Positions 1 through 9,700 of a stretch of 64,000 nt of DNA are shown in pieces. The notes under the pieces are model-generated. The model searched no databases. It was not told the origin of the DNA and saw only the letters and a program-made list of their open reading frames with translations. A program made the position numbers and the translations under genes. The DNA is from Oleispira sp964022115 (GTDB lineage Bacteria; Pseudomonadota; Gammaproteobacteria; Pseudomonadales; Oceanobacteraceae). The stretch is from contig CAXIBC010000004.1 in assembly GCA_964022115.1 (NCBI GenBank), forward strand, positions 1-64,000. Reading direction: 5' to 3'. The stretch's first letter is position 1; each line of letters begins with the position of its first letter.

Positions 1-6
1 TTTTTT

Positions 7-471
7 TTAATCAGAGATACGCATATCGATATTATTAATCGGATAACCACGCTCTTTGTAAAAGCGGTAGTGGTTGCGTGTGGTTGAGAGTACATCATCT
101 TGTTGGATAACAACTTCTAAGACGCGTTTATAGCGGGCAAACGTGCTAGGGATATCCGCGGCTAAATTGACCAAAACATCAAAATAGGGCGATTGTTGCT
201 CACCATAAGCGATATAGATAGAGCAGTTCTCGTCTGGCTTAGCGGCAACGGACTTTTTGTTGTCTGTATCGTCAATAAGGCTATGAGGAACAAAGCTATT
301 ATCGCGATAGCTCCATAGTAGTTCATCAAAAGCTTTGGCTTGTTGCTGGTTATCCAATTGCACCAAGACCTTACAGCGGCTGCGATAGGCCTTTTCAATT
401 AAGCGACAAGCGAAATCTAAGCGCTGCTGTGGCTCTTGGGCGGATAATATATAAAAGTCTATGTCTGTCAT
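7..471 (-). CDS. holC: DNA polymerase III chi subunit
   Basis: HolC is the chi subunit of the replicative clamp loader; with psi it links the polymerase III holoenzyme to single-strand binding protein. The 154-residue protein has the family's usual length. It starts with MTDIDFYIL and has the alternating strand/helix pattern of HolC, with a basic stretch near the end (HYRFYKERGY). It is the only clear non-motility gene here and marks the left edge of the flagellar cluster. The stop codon lies at the window edge, so the next gene downstream (often valS in relatives) cannot be seen. The assignment rests on overall sequence resemblance. Confidence 0.85.
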   Translation of the reverse strand: MTDIDFYILSAQEPQQRLDFACRLIEKAYRSRCKVLVQLDNQQQAKAFDELLWSYRDNSFVPHSLIDDTDNKKSVAAKPDENCSIYIAYGEQQSPYFDVLVNLAADIPSTFARYKRVLEVVIQQDDVLSTTRNHYRFYKERGYPINNIDMRISD

Positions 472-519
472 GCCGGCATTGTAGCAGAATAATCTCGCTA
501 GGCATGGGTCTGCTTTCGA

Positions 520-1302
520 CTATTGTGGCACTTGCGGCAATTCTTGCACGTTTTTTAGTTTTTCAATTTCAGCTTGCTCAGCTTGGCGGCGTTCTTCCCA
601 TTGTAATTCGCCGATTAGTCTATCAAGGTAGCGTTGGCCCATGCCAGAGATCATATTGAAGGCAAAGCCAACTTGAGTATTACCCTCTTTGGTTGCGACT
701 ACATGTCTGGCTTCTAGGCTGCAATCCATATTGTTTTGATCGTTAAATTTAATCCGCGCAATAGGAATGTTTTTAGCCGCTTTTAGACGTTCAACGAAGT
801 CACCTTTAAAGAGGGCTTTGAAACCACTAGAAGATAAGTCCGCAAGACGACCCACAAGATTGCTACCACCATCCTCCATTTTGAGTTTGACTAGAATCTG
901 GTGGGCTGGAGGTATCATTACTCGATAAGCGGTTCGACGTTGTAAATAAAGTACTTGGCTTGGAAATTCGACGCGGTATTGTTCTTTTTCGGGCTGATAC
1001 TTTAAACGCCCAGTCATATCGAATTCTATTTTTACCCCTTGGCTATCAGCCAGCACAGAAAACTTGTGCCCAGCCCGAATCAGTTCATTGCCTTTTTTGG
1101 GGACGACTTGATCAAGGTAGAAACTGGAGTTTTTGAGATTGGCTTGGGTAATCGCTGAGGTATATTTTTCATCACTGCCAGCAATATTAATATAAACTGA
1201 CTGCTTCATTAAAATGATCTTGCGTAGGGCACCATACACATCTTCAGGAGTGTCTAAGTAATACTCGTTATTGCTTTCCGTTAACGTACTTTTTTCTGAC
1301 AT
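520..1302 (-). CDS. ycgR: Flagellar brake protein, YcgR-type PilZ c-di-GMP receptor
   Basis: This 260-residue protein has an N-terminal YcgR-like domain (about 15-115) and a C-terminal PilZ domain (about 118-230). Both c-di-GMP-binding signatures are present: an RxxxR pair at R123-R127 in QRRTAYR, and DxSxxG at D155-G160. YcgR/FlgZ proteins bind the motor or stator when c-di-GMP rises and slow swimming. The gene follows flgM and flgN on the same strand, as in Pseudomonas, and GAGGG precedes the ATG. The acidic, glutamine-rich C-terminal tail is unremarkable. Confidence 0.9.
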   Translation of the reverse strand: MSEKSTLTESNNEYYLDTPEDVYGALRKIILMKQSVYINIAGSDEKYTSAITQANLKNSSFYLDQVVPKKGNELIRAGHKFSVLADSQGVKIEFDMTGRLKYQPEKEQYRVEFPSQVLYLQRRTAYRVMIPPAHQILVKLKMEDGGSNLVGRLADLSSSGFKALFKGDFVERLKAAKNIPIARIKFNDQNNMDCSLEARHVVATKEGNTQVGFAFNMISGMGQRYLDRLIGELQWEERRQAEQAEIEKLKNVQELPQVPQ

Positions 1303-1367
1303 CTTGCCCTCATGAGTTGCTTAATATAATGCCGTAGACTTCATTCAGACTGGGTTCGGGCTTAGAT

Positions 1368-1853
1368 TCAGGCTTTAGCGTAGCCTAAGCCAGCTGACGT
1401 GCCTTGTGATTGTCCACTTTTATTATATAAGTTAGGAGTATTCTTCTGTCCACGCAAGATTTTCATCAAATTTTGTGTGCGTTGACGTGCTGTCAGAACA
1501 ATCAAGGATAAGATATCGGTTAAGCGGCGGTTTTCAGTGTATTGATCGGCAAGTTGTTGCCACAATAGCGCTAATTGCTGATTTTCAGCACTATCCTTGG
1601 ATTGCAGCAAGGGGTGTCGGAAGCAGTCTTTATCCAATGGAATTTGTTGGTGTTTTAACCAGCGGCAACGCTGCTCAGTTAACGCTTTTAGCTTATCTAG
1701 TTGTAGGGTTTTTTCTTCTTGTAATTGGCCGAGGGCTTCGATATTAGGTGGATCTAGCAGTTCGCGCTCTTCACAAAGGAGTCTATGCAATGTGCTGGCA
1801 ACGGCTAGTTCTTGGCTAAGCTGTAGGTAGAATGTTTGATGCAAATTGGCCAC
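1368..1853 (-). CDS. flgN: Flagellar export chaperone FlgN
   Basis: FlgN is the cytoplasmic chaperone for the hook-filament junction proteins FlgK and FlgL. The 161-residue product is mostly helical, with a long central stretch rich in Leu, Gln and Glu and a disordered Gly/Ser-rich tail, as in FlgN. It starts at GTG, seven bases after GGAG. It lies 14 bases after flgM, probably in one transcript from the sigma-28 site upstream of flgM. Its client FlgK is unusually large here (992 residues), but the chaperone is of normal size. Confidence 0.85.
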   Translation of the reverse strand: MANLHQTFYLQLSQELAVASTLHRLLCEERELLDPPNIEALGQLQEEKTLQLDKLKALTEQRCRWLKHQQIPLDKDCFRHPLLQSKDSAENQQLALLWQQLADQYTENRRLTDILSLIVLTARQRTQNLMKILRGQKNTPNLYNKSGQSQGTSAGLGYAKA

Positions 1854-1867
1854 GGGAACTCCAAGGA

Positions 1868-2176
1868 TTAATTAAGCTTTCCTTCGAAATCAAGCATTTT
1901 TCCTGCCAGTTTTTGATAATCAATTTTATATTCACCACTATCAATAGCATTACGAATACGATCAATGGTTTTATCATCAACATCGGGCATCTTGCTGACT
2001 TCTGCTTCAATCTGCTGAATATTCATACTGCTAGTACTTAATTTCACTTGATCAGCACTACCGACATTACTCGCCGTTTTAGTATTATCTTCTGTTTTTT
2101 GATTTTGAGGGCTGGTCGCATCGTTTTTCGTTCTGCCTCCGCCATCAAGACCTGTTGTAAGCTTATTAATATTCAT
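1868..2176 (-). CDS. flgM: Anti-sigma-28 factor FlgM
   Basis: FlgM binds FliA and holds it inactive until it is exported through the finished hook-basal body. I place the start at 2176 (MNINKL, 102 residues) because GGAGA sits seven bases upstream; an in-frame ATG at 2200 lacks such a site. The N-terminal half is polar and low in hydrophobic residues, as expected for the disordered export region. The C-terminal half (QVKLS...IDRIRNAIDSGEYKIDYQKLAGKML) has the conserved FliA-binding helices. Confidence 0.92.
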   Translation of the reverse strand: MNINKLTTGLDGGGRTKNDATSPQNQKTEDNTKTASNVGSADQVKLSTSSMNIQQIEAEVSKMPDVDDKTIDRIRNAIDSGEYKIDYQKLAGKMLDFEGKLN

Positions 2177-2223
2177 GGATATTTCTCCAAGCCATTGCAT
2201 CTAGTTAGACTCCTACAGTTATA

Positions 2224-2250
2224 GTATCGGCTATTGCCCTAAGAACTTTA
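2224..2250 (-). promoter_or_regulatory. Sigma-28 (FliA) promoter for flgM-flgN
   Basis: Read on the minus strand, the site is TAAAGTTC, 11 bases, then GCCGATAC, against the consensus TAAAGTTT-N11-GCCGATAA. It lies about 48 bases upstream of the flgM start. FliA would thus drive its own anti-sigma factor, a common late-gene feedback. Read-through from flgA is also possible. Confidence 0.85.
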
Positions 2251-2272
2251 ATCTTTTTTCACAAAAAAAGGC

Positions 2273-3010
2273 TTAATCGACTAAAACCAGATCACTACTG
2301 ATCACTCTGCCGAATAATACCTTATTGCTGCTGCTATTTTTGACCTTAATAAGATCGCCTCGACGCCCTTTTTTGAGCGCAATGCCATTCATGTTAACCG
2401 CCAATCCTGGGTGCTCAACACGTACGGTCACTGCTTGTCCACGCTGAATGATAATAGGTAGATTAATCATGCTTGGACTCAGAGCTGTACCCGCCTTGAG
2501 TGAGCGCTTACTAATGTTGCCACTGACGTCGCTTAGGCGAGTGAAATAGCCTCTTTGTAAAGTCGCAATATCTCGTTTTTGCAGGGTTAAACTGTGCCCT
2601 TGAATGCGCTCCCCTCGGGCTAGGTGATCGCGAATAACCACGACCTTGCGCCAACCTTCAATCTCGGCGGTTAACATTAAAGACCAGCTGGATGTATTGG
2701 GGCAGCTGACCTGAATGCTATTACGTCCAAGGGTTAATTGTTTGTAGCTTTCTATCTCTAATCCAGGTGGGCATGGCTGACTTTTATAAGCGCTTGGCAG
2801 GCCGGAGATTTTCACCTTACTTTCTGTGTCTGCGCGCTGGCCAAGAGACAACCATTGCGCCAATACTAGCTGTTCAATATTAGCCTGCAGATTTTCTGCA
2901 TTGATCATCTCTGCATTTGTCACTTCGGCCATGGACTGTGACCCGTAAGCAGAAGTGATCAGCAAAAAAGCAAGAAATTGCTTAACGAACCTTGCGCTTA
3001 TGCTATTCAT
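2273..3010 (-). CDS. flgA: P-ring assembly chaperone FlgA
   Basis: FlgA is a periplasmic chaperone that helps FlgI assemble into the P ring. The 245-residue protein begins with a Sec signal peptide (basic start, then FLAFLLITSAYG, likely cut after SMA near residue 29). An SAF-type domain follows, and the C-terminal third shows the usual FlgA pattern (RGQAVTVRVEHPGLAVNMNG). It is divergent from cheV and precedes flgM-flgN-ycgR on the same strand. A sigma-54 site about 75 bases upstream probably drives it. Confidence 0.92.
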   Translation of the reverse strand: MNSISARFVKQFLAFLLITSAYGSQSMAEVTNAEMINAENLQANIEQLVLAQWLSLGQRADTESKVKISGLPSAYKSQPCPPGLEIESYKQLTLGRNSIQVSCPNTSSWSLMLTAEIEGWRKVVVIRDHLARGERIQGHSLTLQKRDIATLQRGYFTRLSDVSGNISKRSLKAGTALSPSMINLPIIIQRGQAVTVRVEHPGLAVNMNGIALKKGRRGDLIKVKNSSSNKVLFGRVISSDLVLVD

Positions 3011-3094
3011 TTATTCATTCTCAACTATGCTCAGACAATAAACCGTATTTGCTGCGTCATTTTAACGACATATTGGTCGCTTTATTATTGATAC

Positions 3095-3110
3095 AGCAAG
3101 CGCCGTGCCG
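3095..3110 (-). promoter_or_regulatory. Sigma-54 promoter for flgA
   Basis: On the minus strand the sequence is CGGCACGGCGCTTGCT. The GG and GC dinucleotides have the required 12-base register, and it matches TGGCACG-N4-TTGCW at all but the first base. The predicted start is near 3084, giving a leader of about 74 bases before flgA. The site lies largely within an inverted repeat (see 3097-3120). Confidence 0.8.
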
Positions 3111-3120
3111 AAGGCGCTTG
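3097..3120. repeat. Inverted repeat in the flgA-cheV divergent region
   Basis: CAAGCGCC and GGCGCTTG are perfect 8-base arms around an 8-base spacer. The repeat contains both elements of the minus-strand sigma-54 promoter. It ends 15 bases before the cheV ATG, so as RNA it would form a hairpin just upstream of the cheV ribosome binding site. It could be a protein-binding palindrome or an RNA hairpin; the sequence does not decide which. Confidence 0.6.
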
Positions 3121-3135
3121 AATTAGGAGATATTT

Positions 3136-4071
3136 ATGGCAGGAGTCATGGAAACCGTAAACCAACGAACACAGCTGGTTGGGGCTAATCGCTTGGAGCT
3201 TTTATTATTTAGAATGGAAGGTCCACAGGTTTATGGGATTAACGTATTTAAAGTGAAAGAGGTTTTACAGTGTCCCAAGTTGACGGTACTGCCTCATAGT
3301 CATCCTGTTGTGCGTGGGGTCGCACATTTGCGTATCGGTACTATCCCTATTATGGACTTAAGTATGGCAACGGGGGGGGCCAAAATCGGCCAGCTCGATA
3401 ATGCTTTTGTGATCATTACTGAATACAATTTAAAGACCCAAGGTTTCTTAGTTGCGGGCGTTGAACGAATTGTCAATATGAACTGGGGGGATATTCACCC
3501 ACCACCAAAAGGCACAGGGCGTGAACATTATTTAACCGCGGTGACCGAGGTGGATAATAAGCTGGTAGAGATTATTGATGTCGAAAAAGTATTGGCTGAA
3601 GTATCTCCTATGAATGAACAGATGTCGCAAAATGTGGTCTCTGAAAAAGTCGTAGCAGAGGCAAAAGAACTGCATGTCTTGATTGTGGATGATTCTAAAA
3701 TTGCGCGTAAACAGGTTACTCGTTGTTTAGAAGAAATAGGGGTCAAGGTAACGGCTTTGAATGATGGTATGCAGGCGTGGAAACATCTGCAGGCGTTAAC
3801 CGATGCTGGTGAACGTATTCAAGATAAATATTTGATGATGATCTCAGATATAGAAATGCCAGAAATGGATGGTTATACACTGACTACCAGCATTCGTAAT
3901 GATTCACGGATTGCAGATTTTAATATCGTTTTGCATACCTCTTTAAGTGGTGTCTTCAATAAAGCTATGGTTGAGAAGGTAGGCGCTGATGGTTTTATTG
4001 CTAAGTTCAACCCGGATATCTTAGGGGTAGAAGTGGTAAAGCGTATTGAACAATTTAGGCAAGGTAAATAA
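3136..4071 (+). CDS. cheV: Chemotaxis adaptor CheV (CheW-REC)
   Basis: CheV couples receptors to CheA and carries its own receiver domain, thought to tune or damp signalling. Residues about 20-165 form a CheW-like domain. Residues about 182-305 form a receiver with the acidic pair in IVDDS, the phosphorylatable aspartate at D238 (SDIEMPEMDG) and a conserved lysine near the end (FIAKFNP). The length of 311 is typical. AGGAGA precedes the ATG. It is followed after 11 bases by cheR, a pairing found next to flgB in Pseudomonas and Vibrio relatives. Confidence 0.93.
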   Translation: MAGVMETVNQRTQLVGANRLELLLFRMEGPQVYGINVFKVKEVLQCPKLTVLPHSHPVVRGVAHLRIGTIPIMDLSMATGGAKIGQLDNAFVIITEYNLKTQGFLVAGVERIVNMNWGDIHPPPKGTGREHYLTAVTEVDNKLVEIIDVEKVLAEVSPMNEQMSQNVVSEKVVAEAKELHVLIVDDSKIARKQVTRCLEEIGVKVTALNDGMQAWKHLQALTDAGERIQDKYLMMISDIEMPEMDGYTLTTSIRNDSRIADFNIVLHTSLSGVFNKAMVEKVGADGFIAKFNPDILGVEVVKRIEQFRQGK

Positions 4072-4082
4072 GGAATGGCGAC

Positions 4083-4925
4083 ATGAGTTTCTCTATCAGT
4101 CCTAGTGAATACGACCTGTTCCGAAAAAAGTTAGAGTCCTATAGTGGTATTCTGCTCGGTGATAATAAAGAATATTTAATCACTAGCCGCTTACGCCGTT
4201 TATTAGAAGCGGAGGCGTTAACGAACCTAACGCAGTTAGTTGATGCTATGGAGAGCAATTTAAGATTAAAAGAATCTGTGATTGATGCCATGACAACCAA
4301 TGAAACATTGTGGTTTCGTGACGATCATCCGTTTAAGATCTTTCGTGAAAAACTGTTACCCGAGCTGGCGAAGTCTCGTCGGCCATTGCGTATCTGGTCG
4401 GCCGCTTGCAGTACGGGTCAAGAGCCTTATTCTTTGAGTATTGCTATTGAAGAATTCAAACGCATGCATCCTGGGGCCTTGAGTGCCGAGGTTAAAATTA
4501 TTGCTACCGATATTTCACCCACAGCGCTAGCCATTGCCCGTGACGGTATTTATTCGCAATTAGCATTAAAGCGTGGCATGGGCGATGTGCATCTAAGACA
4601 ATACTTTAACCAGCAGGGTGAAGATGAGTGGCAGATTAACGATGAAGTGAAACGCCGTATTGAATTTCGCCCATTAAATTTGCAAACAAGTTATAGCTTG
4701 TTAGGAAAATTCGATATTGTATTTTGTCGCAATGTGTTGATTTATTTTTCGCCTGATTTTAAAACCGATATTCTAAAGCGCATTCATGGCACGCTAAATC
4801 AAGATGGCCATTTATTTATTGGCGCCTCTGAGGCAGTGAATAATTTATCCGATTATTATCAGATGACGCAATTCAATCCTGGAATCTCATATCAAGCTAA
4901 GCCGATTGCCGCTGGCAGTCGGTAA
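4083..4925 (+). CDS. cheR: Chemotaxis receptor methyltransferase CheR
   Basis: CheR uses S-adenosylmethionine to methylate glutamates on chemoreceptors, the step opposed by CheB. The 280-residue protein has the N-terminal helical CheR domain (about 5-60) and a methyltransferase fold. Family motifs include RIWSAACSTGQEPYSL around residues 100-117 and FCRNVLIYF near 220. No VEYRV-tether or receptor gene occurs in the window. The stop codon lies at the foot of a weak imperfect hairpin (about 4919-4936) followed by a T-rich stretch, a possible terminator. Confidence 0.94.
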   Translation: MSFSISPSEYDLFRKKLESYSGILLGDNKEYLITSRLRRLLEAEALTNLTQLVDAMESNLRLKESVIDAMTTNETLWFRDDHPFKIFREKLLPELAKSRRPLRIWSAACSTGQEPYSLSIAIEEFKRMHPGALSAEVKIIATDISPTALAIARDGIYSQLALKRGMGDVHLRQYFNQQGEDEWQINDEVKRRIEFRPLNLQTSYSLLGKFDIVFCRNVLIYFSPDFKTDILKRIHGTLNQDGHLFIGASEAVNNLSDYYQMTQFNPGISYQAKPIAAGSR

Positions 4926-5029
4926 GGCTTTGCCGCTTGCCTCTCTTTCTTATCCCATACACACCTCAGAAATGTCTATAAACCCTATAAGTTATTGAAA
5001 AATAACGATATTAAATAATATTGAAAAGT

Positions 5030-5045
5030 TGGTACGAGCTTTGCT
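5030..5045 (+). promoter_or_regulatory. Sigma-54 promoter for the flgB operon
   Basis: TGGTACG, AGCT, TTGCT matches TGGCACG-N4-TTGCW with one change, and GG and GC are in correct register. The predicted transcription start is near 5056, about 27 bases before flgB. It would drive flgBCDE as a middle-class operon. Confidence 0.85.
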
Positions 5046-5082
5046 CTAACTCTTATATGCACATTTGCGAAGAGAGTTAGTT

Positions 5083-5490
5083 ATGGGTTCAATCAATTTC
5101 AACAACGCTTTAGGGGTTCACCCAGATGCTATGTTATTGCGTGCTAAGCGCGCTGAAATCTTGGCCAATAACCTAGCCAATTCAGATACTCCAGGGTTTA
5201 AAGCCCGGGATATTAACTTTCAAGCCATGCTGGCCAAAGAAAGTAAAAAACATGCGAGTTCGAATAGCTTGGATATGAATGCGACTAATAGCGCTCATAT
5301 CGTGACGGGTTCTCGTAGCAATAGCGAACTTCAGTATCGTAATCCTTCACAGCCTTCAATCGATGGTAATACGGTTGATACGCAAATCGAACAAACCCTT
5401 TTTACTCGTAATGCCATGGATTACAACTCCAGCTTTGAATTTCTAAATGGGAAATTCAAAGGGCTTAAATCTGCGATTCGAGGAGAATAA
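5083..5490 (+). CDS. flgB: Flagellar proximal rod protein FlgB
   Basis: FlgB forms part of the proximal rod between the MS ring and distal rod. I use the ATG at 5083 (MGSINF, 135 residues). A TTG at 5065 would extend the frame by six codons, but AGAGAG lies between the two starts. The N-terminal rod motif is clear (RAEILANNLANSDTPGFKARDI), and the C-terminal helix (FLNGKFKGLKSAIRGE) is typical. First gene of flgBCDE; flgC begins two bases after its stop. Confidence 0.95.
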   Translation: MGSINFNNALGVHPDAMLLRAKRAEILANNLANSDTPGFKARDINFQAMLAKESKKHASSNSLDMNATNSAHIVTGSRSNSELQYRNPSQPSIDGNTVDTQIEQTLFTRNAMDYNSSFEFLNGKFKGLKSAIRGE

Positions 5491-5492
5491 TC

Positions 5493-5939
5493 ATGTCATT
5501 AGGTAATATTTTCGACATCGCCGGTTCTGGCATGAATGCTCAATCTATGCGTTTAAATACGACGGCCAGTAACATAGCCAACGCCGATAGTGCGAGCAGC
5601 AGTATTGATGAAACCTATCGCGCTCGTAAGCCTTTTTTTGCCGTTATGCATAACGAGTTTTTAAACGTTAATAAAGATAATCAGTTTCATTCACAAGGGG
5701 ATGAAATTGGCGCGGGGGTGCAAGTGAAAGGGATTGTTGAAAGTGATGCTCCGTTGCAGCCAAGGTTTCAACCGGATCATCCGTTAGCGAATGAAGAAGG
5801 TTATGTCTATTACCCTAACGTGAACGTCGTGGAAGAAATGACCGATATGATGTCATCTTCTCGCAGCTATCAAATGAACGTTGAAGTACTTAAAACAGCG
5901 AAGCAAATGCTGCAACGTACTTTGATGCTAGGAGAATAA
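5493..5939 (+). CDS. flgC: Flagellar proximal rod protein FlgC
   Basis: FlgC is a proximal rod subunit. The 148-residue protein has the N-terminal axial-protein motif (GMNAQSMRLNTTASNIANADS) and the matching C-terminal helix (SRSYQMNVEVLKTAKQML) that pack into the rod's coiled-coil core. The middle motif YYPNVNVVEEMTDMM is characteristic of FlgC. Length is normal. It sits tightly between flgB and flgD, with AGGAG just before its start. Confidence 0.96.
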   Translation: MSLGNIFDIAGSGMNAQSMRLNTTASNIANADSASSSIDETYRARKPFFAVMHNEFLNVNKDNQFHSQGDEIGAGVQVKGIVESDAPLQPRFQPDHPLANEEGYVYYPNVNVVEEMTDMMSSSRSYQMNVEVLKTAKQMLQRTLMLGE

Positions 5940-5941
5940 TC

Positions 5942-6739
5942 ATGTCAGCCATTGATAATTCTAATCCCGCATCTTCAGTGCTCGATCAATATTCGAGTAG
6001 CACTAAGAATGCTGATAAACCGAAAACGAATGAGATGGGGCAAGATGAGTTTTTGAAACTTATGATTGCCGAACTGAATAACCAGAACCCACTCGATCCA
6101 CAAGATAATGGTGAGTTCATTGCTCAACTGGCGCAGTTCTCTACCGTAGAAGGCTTGGACAAATTAAATAATACCACCGAGGGTATGTCCGATGGTATGC
6201 GTTCAAGCCAAGCCTTGCAGGCTTCCTCATTAGTGGGTCAATCTGTGATTGTTGAGGGTAATGACATGGGCTTGTTATTGAATAAAGGCATTATCAGTGG
6301 CTATAGCGAACTCCCCGAATCAACCACAGATTTAAAACTGGTTATTGAAAACGAGAATGGCCAGTTGCTAGAGCAAATCTCATTGGGTAATCACGCCGCG
6401 GGTGAAATGTCGGTGCGTTGGGATGGTTTAAATCTGATGTTAGATGGTGAAATTGTTGATCTCGATAACCGCAAAATGAATCGCCAAGAATTTTATCAAG
6501 ATGAAAATGGTGAGCAGGTATTAGATGAGCAGGGTCAGCCGATCCCAGTACCTTATCCTCCGGGTGAATACCGTTTTAAAGTGACTGGCAGTATTGCCGG
6601 TAAAGCTGAAGAATTTAATACCTTAATGAGCGCACGGGTCGATAGTGTCAGCTTAAGTCCTACGGGAACGGCGACTCTGAATCTTGCTGGTGGCAAGCGT
6701 GCAGGTATGGACGAAATCAAACAAATTGTTAACGAATAA
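5942..6739 (+). CDS. flgD: Hook cap / hook assembly scaffold FlgD
   Basis: FlgD caps the growing hook and guides FlgE into place. The conserved N-terminal block is present (EFLKLMIAELNNQNPLDPQDN followed by EFIAQLAQFSTVEGLDKLN). The C-terminal half holds the FlgD Ig-like and tudor-like regions. At 265 residues it is somewhat longer than the common 220-235, with an insert around residues 178-200 containing an acidic DENGEQVLDEQGQP loop. Its partner FlgE is about three times normal size here, which may relate to the extra length (inference). Confidence 0.95.
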   Translation: MSAIDNSNPASSVLDQYSSSTKNADKPKTNEMGQDEFLKLMIAELNNQNPLDPQDNGEFIAQLAQFSTVEGLDKLNNTTEGMSDGMRSSQALQASSLVGQSVIVEGNDMGLLLNKGIISGYSELPESTTDLKLVIENENGQLLEQISLGNHAAGEMSVRWDGLNLMLDGEIVDLDNRKMNRQEFYQDENGEQVLDEQGQPIPVPYPPGEYRFKVTGSIAGKAEEFNTLMSARVDSVSLSPTGTATLNLAGGKRAGMDEIKQIVNE

Positions 6740-6763
6740 TCGTGGTGTCGTGGAGAAATTATT

Positions 6764-9700
6764 ATGAGCTTTAATATTGGTTTAAGTGGTATTCGCGCGG
6801 CTTCCACAGATTTGGAAGTTACTGGTAATAACGTTGCTAATGCCAGCACTACAGGGTTTAAAGAATCCCGTGCTGAATTTAGTGATGTCTATACCAATAC
6901 GTTATTGGGCACAGGTAGTAAGCCTGTGGGCAGTGGGGTAATGGTGGAGAATGTTCGCCAAGAATTTAGCCAAGGTAATATCAGTGGGACTGAGAATGCG
7001 TTGGATATGGCTATTGATGGAAATGGTTTCTTTGTTTTAGAAGATAGAGGGACAATTTCTTATACCCGTGCGGGGTTATTTGGTTTAGATAAAGAAGGTT
7101 ATGTGGTGGCGAATAATGGCGGCCGTGTACAAGGTTTCGATGCCAATAGCGATGGTGTTGTCAGTGGTGTATTAGGCCCATTACAGATTGAAGTCGGCAA
7201 TCAAGCCCCAGCATTAACCAGTCGAGTTTCGGCTATTTTTAACCTGGATGCCGGAGAAAATGTACTGCAAACACAAGGCTTGGAATTAACCTCTAATGGT
7301 TTGGCTATTGGCGTCGCGGATTCAGGCATCATTGAATCCACCGCGTCGTATTTAGTGGCTGCAGGTCAGCCAACGACGGCTGGATCCCCCGCCTTATTGG
7401 ACTGGACAGGGGGTAATACCGTCGCTGCAGTCGGGGCGGGTGGTGCCTTTGGACCCGCGGATATTCAGTTTGATCTTGGTGATGGTAATGGTTTGCAAAC
7501 GGTATCTGTGACCACTACTGGGGTACTTTCGGAACAAGGGTTATTGGCTGAAATTCAAACCGCCATTGATGGCGTTTTTGGTTCTCAACAATTGACCGCA
7601 ACGACTTCGACTACGGGTGAACTGGTCATTCAACGTGCTGGTATTAATGGCACTAACGGGACGAGTTTCACAACCGTAGATATCAGTTTTAATGCCGAAT
7701 TTGGTCCTCACGGTGGTGTTCAGGCAGGCACAGCGGGTTCGCCGTTATTTGTTGGCTCAGTGCCGCAAAGTGCTGATTTCCGTTCTATCCCAGGCACCTC
7801 GACGACGACCCGCTCAACCTCTACGCCACCGTTAAATATCGTCGTCTCAGATGCGGGGGCGCCGCATCAGTTAACCGCTGATAATGTGTATGCGAATCTG
7901 GATATCAGTAATGGCGGTGGTAATGTATTAGCCTTTAGTATTGCAACCGAGGGGGGGGCAACGTATCCGATTAATTTAAGTGAAGCCGCTTGGGTGGGGG
8001 CGGCCCCAGCAAATTATGCATCAGTTTCTATTGCGGAAATGGTTGCGGAAATCAATGCGCAGATAACCGCTACCTCCGGTGGTGGTAATGAAGAAACCTT
8101 GGCATTTGATAACGGTGGACGCATAGAGTTTCAGGCTCAAGTGCCACCAGCGGCCAATGGTGATTTCGTTCAAATTGCGGATAATACTACCTCGTCGGTA
8201 ACGTATGATTTAAATAACTTAGGTTTTTTATCGAGCAACCGCCTAGATGCTGGCAGTGAGCCAGTGCAGGCCAATAATGAGTTTAACTTAGAGGTAACTA
8301 GTACCAGCGGAAATGGTGCGGGTCCTTTCCAAATTACGATTCCTGCCAATAGTTATGCCAGCTTAGATGATATTGCTGTGGCTGTGCAGCAGCAGATCGA
8401 TGTCTATATTGGGGCTGGTGGCCTCAATGGCAAAGTGACGGTCGCGGCTGTGGGTGGACAGCTGGTATTTACCAATACTAATACTGGTGCGGGTGAAGGT
8501 ATTTCGATTACGCCGACTGCGGCAGAGCCACAAGCCGCATCGGCGTTAGGTCTGGATAGTTTGTTTGCGGTAACCGGCCAAGATGAAGTTGATAAATCCA
8601 ATTCATTCCGCTTGAATTTAACCGTTCCGGCCCCCGATAGTGATAACCGTTCAGGTTCGGTTTTAATCTCTTTAGATGAAGAGTATCGCTCGGTTCAGCA
8701 GTTAGCGACCAGTATTAATCGCCAGTTAAATAGTCAAAATGGGGATGATTATATTGGTATTCGCGCTCAAGCCGTGGAAATATCCCCTAGTGTGGTACCA
8801 CCACAATTCACCTTAGAGCTTGTCGCCGTAGAAAAGGGTGAAGCCTCGATTATCAGTATTTCGGATATCACAGCCTCGGGCCCGGATGTCAGTGCGGAGG
8901 AATTGTTTGCCATCTTACAGTCAAATCCAGCCGATGGTAGTTTATTAACCACTGGGATTGAGGGGGTAAATAACCAATACCCAGAACAGCAGGTGACCTT
9001 AGTCGACCCAGAAGGTAATGAAACCACAGTGACGATTCCTGAAGGCACCGAAGCTAACGAAATAGCCAGTATTTTTAATCAGCAAGCAGGGATGACGGCA
9101 ACGGCTAATACTGAGATGACCATTCCGCTATCCAGTTACAACAATCCAGGCAATACACTTAATATCGTGGTTAATGGGCAACAGATTGCGGCCACTACCT
9201 TGCCAGAAATGGCTGATGAAATTAATAGTTTCCGTAGCACGACATTACCAGGCTTTAATGCCAGGGTTAATGAAAGTGGTGACTTGGTCATTACCAATGA
9301 AATTGGCCGCGATGTTAAATTAGAAATCGAAAGCCCCGCAGCCACAGATAGCTTGGTCGTGATGGGGGCAGAGAATACTGGCCCAGTTGTATTAGGCGGT
9401 ACAGCTACTGCGGCTACCGCAGCGGCGGTGGGTGGGCACATCACCTTCACCTTGAATGAGGGTTATACCTTACAGGATCCTCAGCCTACGATTTCGGGAT
9501 TATTTGGGGCGTTAACAGAAGATGAGTTTACTGCGGTAACCTTGAATGCTTTTGATCCTCTTGATCAAAATACCTATAACCATGCGACCTCAACCACCAC
9601 TTACGATAGCTTGGGTAATGCCCATGTAATGACTCAGTATTTTGTGAAAGAGCCGGTAGACCCTAATCGCCCTAATGAGCAAAATATTTGGGCTATGTAT

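Noticed and set aside
1..6. Poly-T at the left edge as the holC terminator
   Set aside because: Only eight bases are visible and they precede the stop on the minus strand's downstream side without a visible stem; nothing can be concluded.
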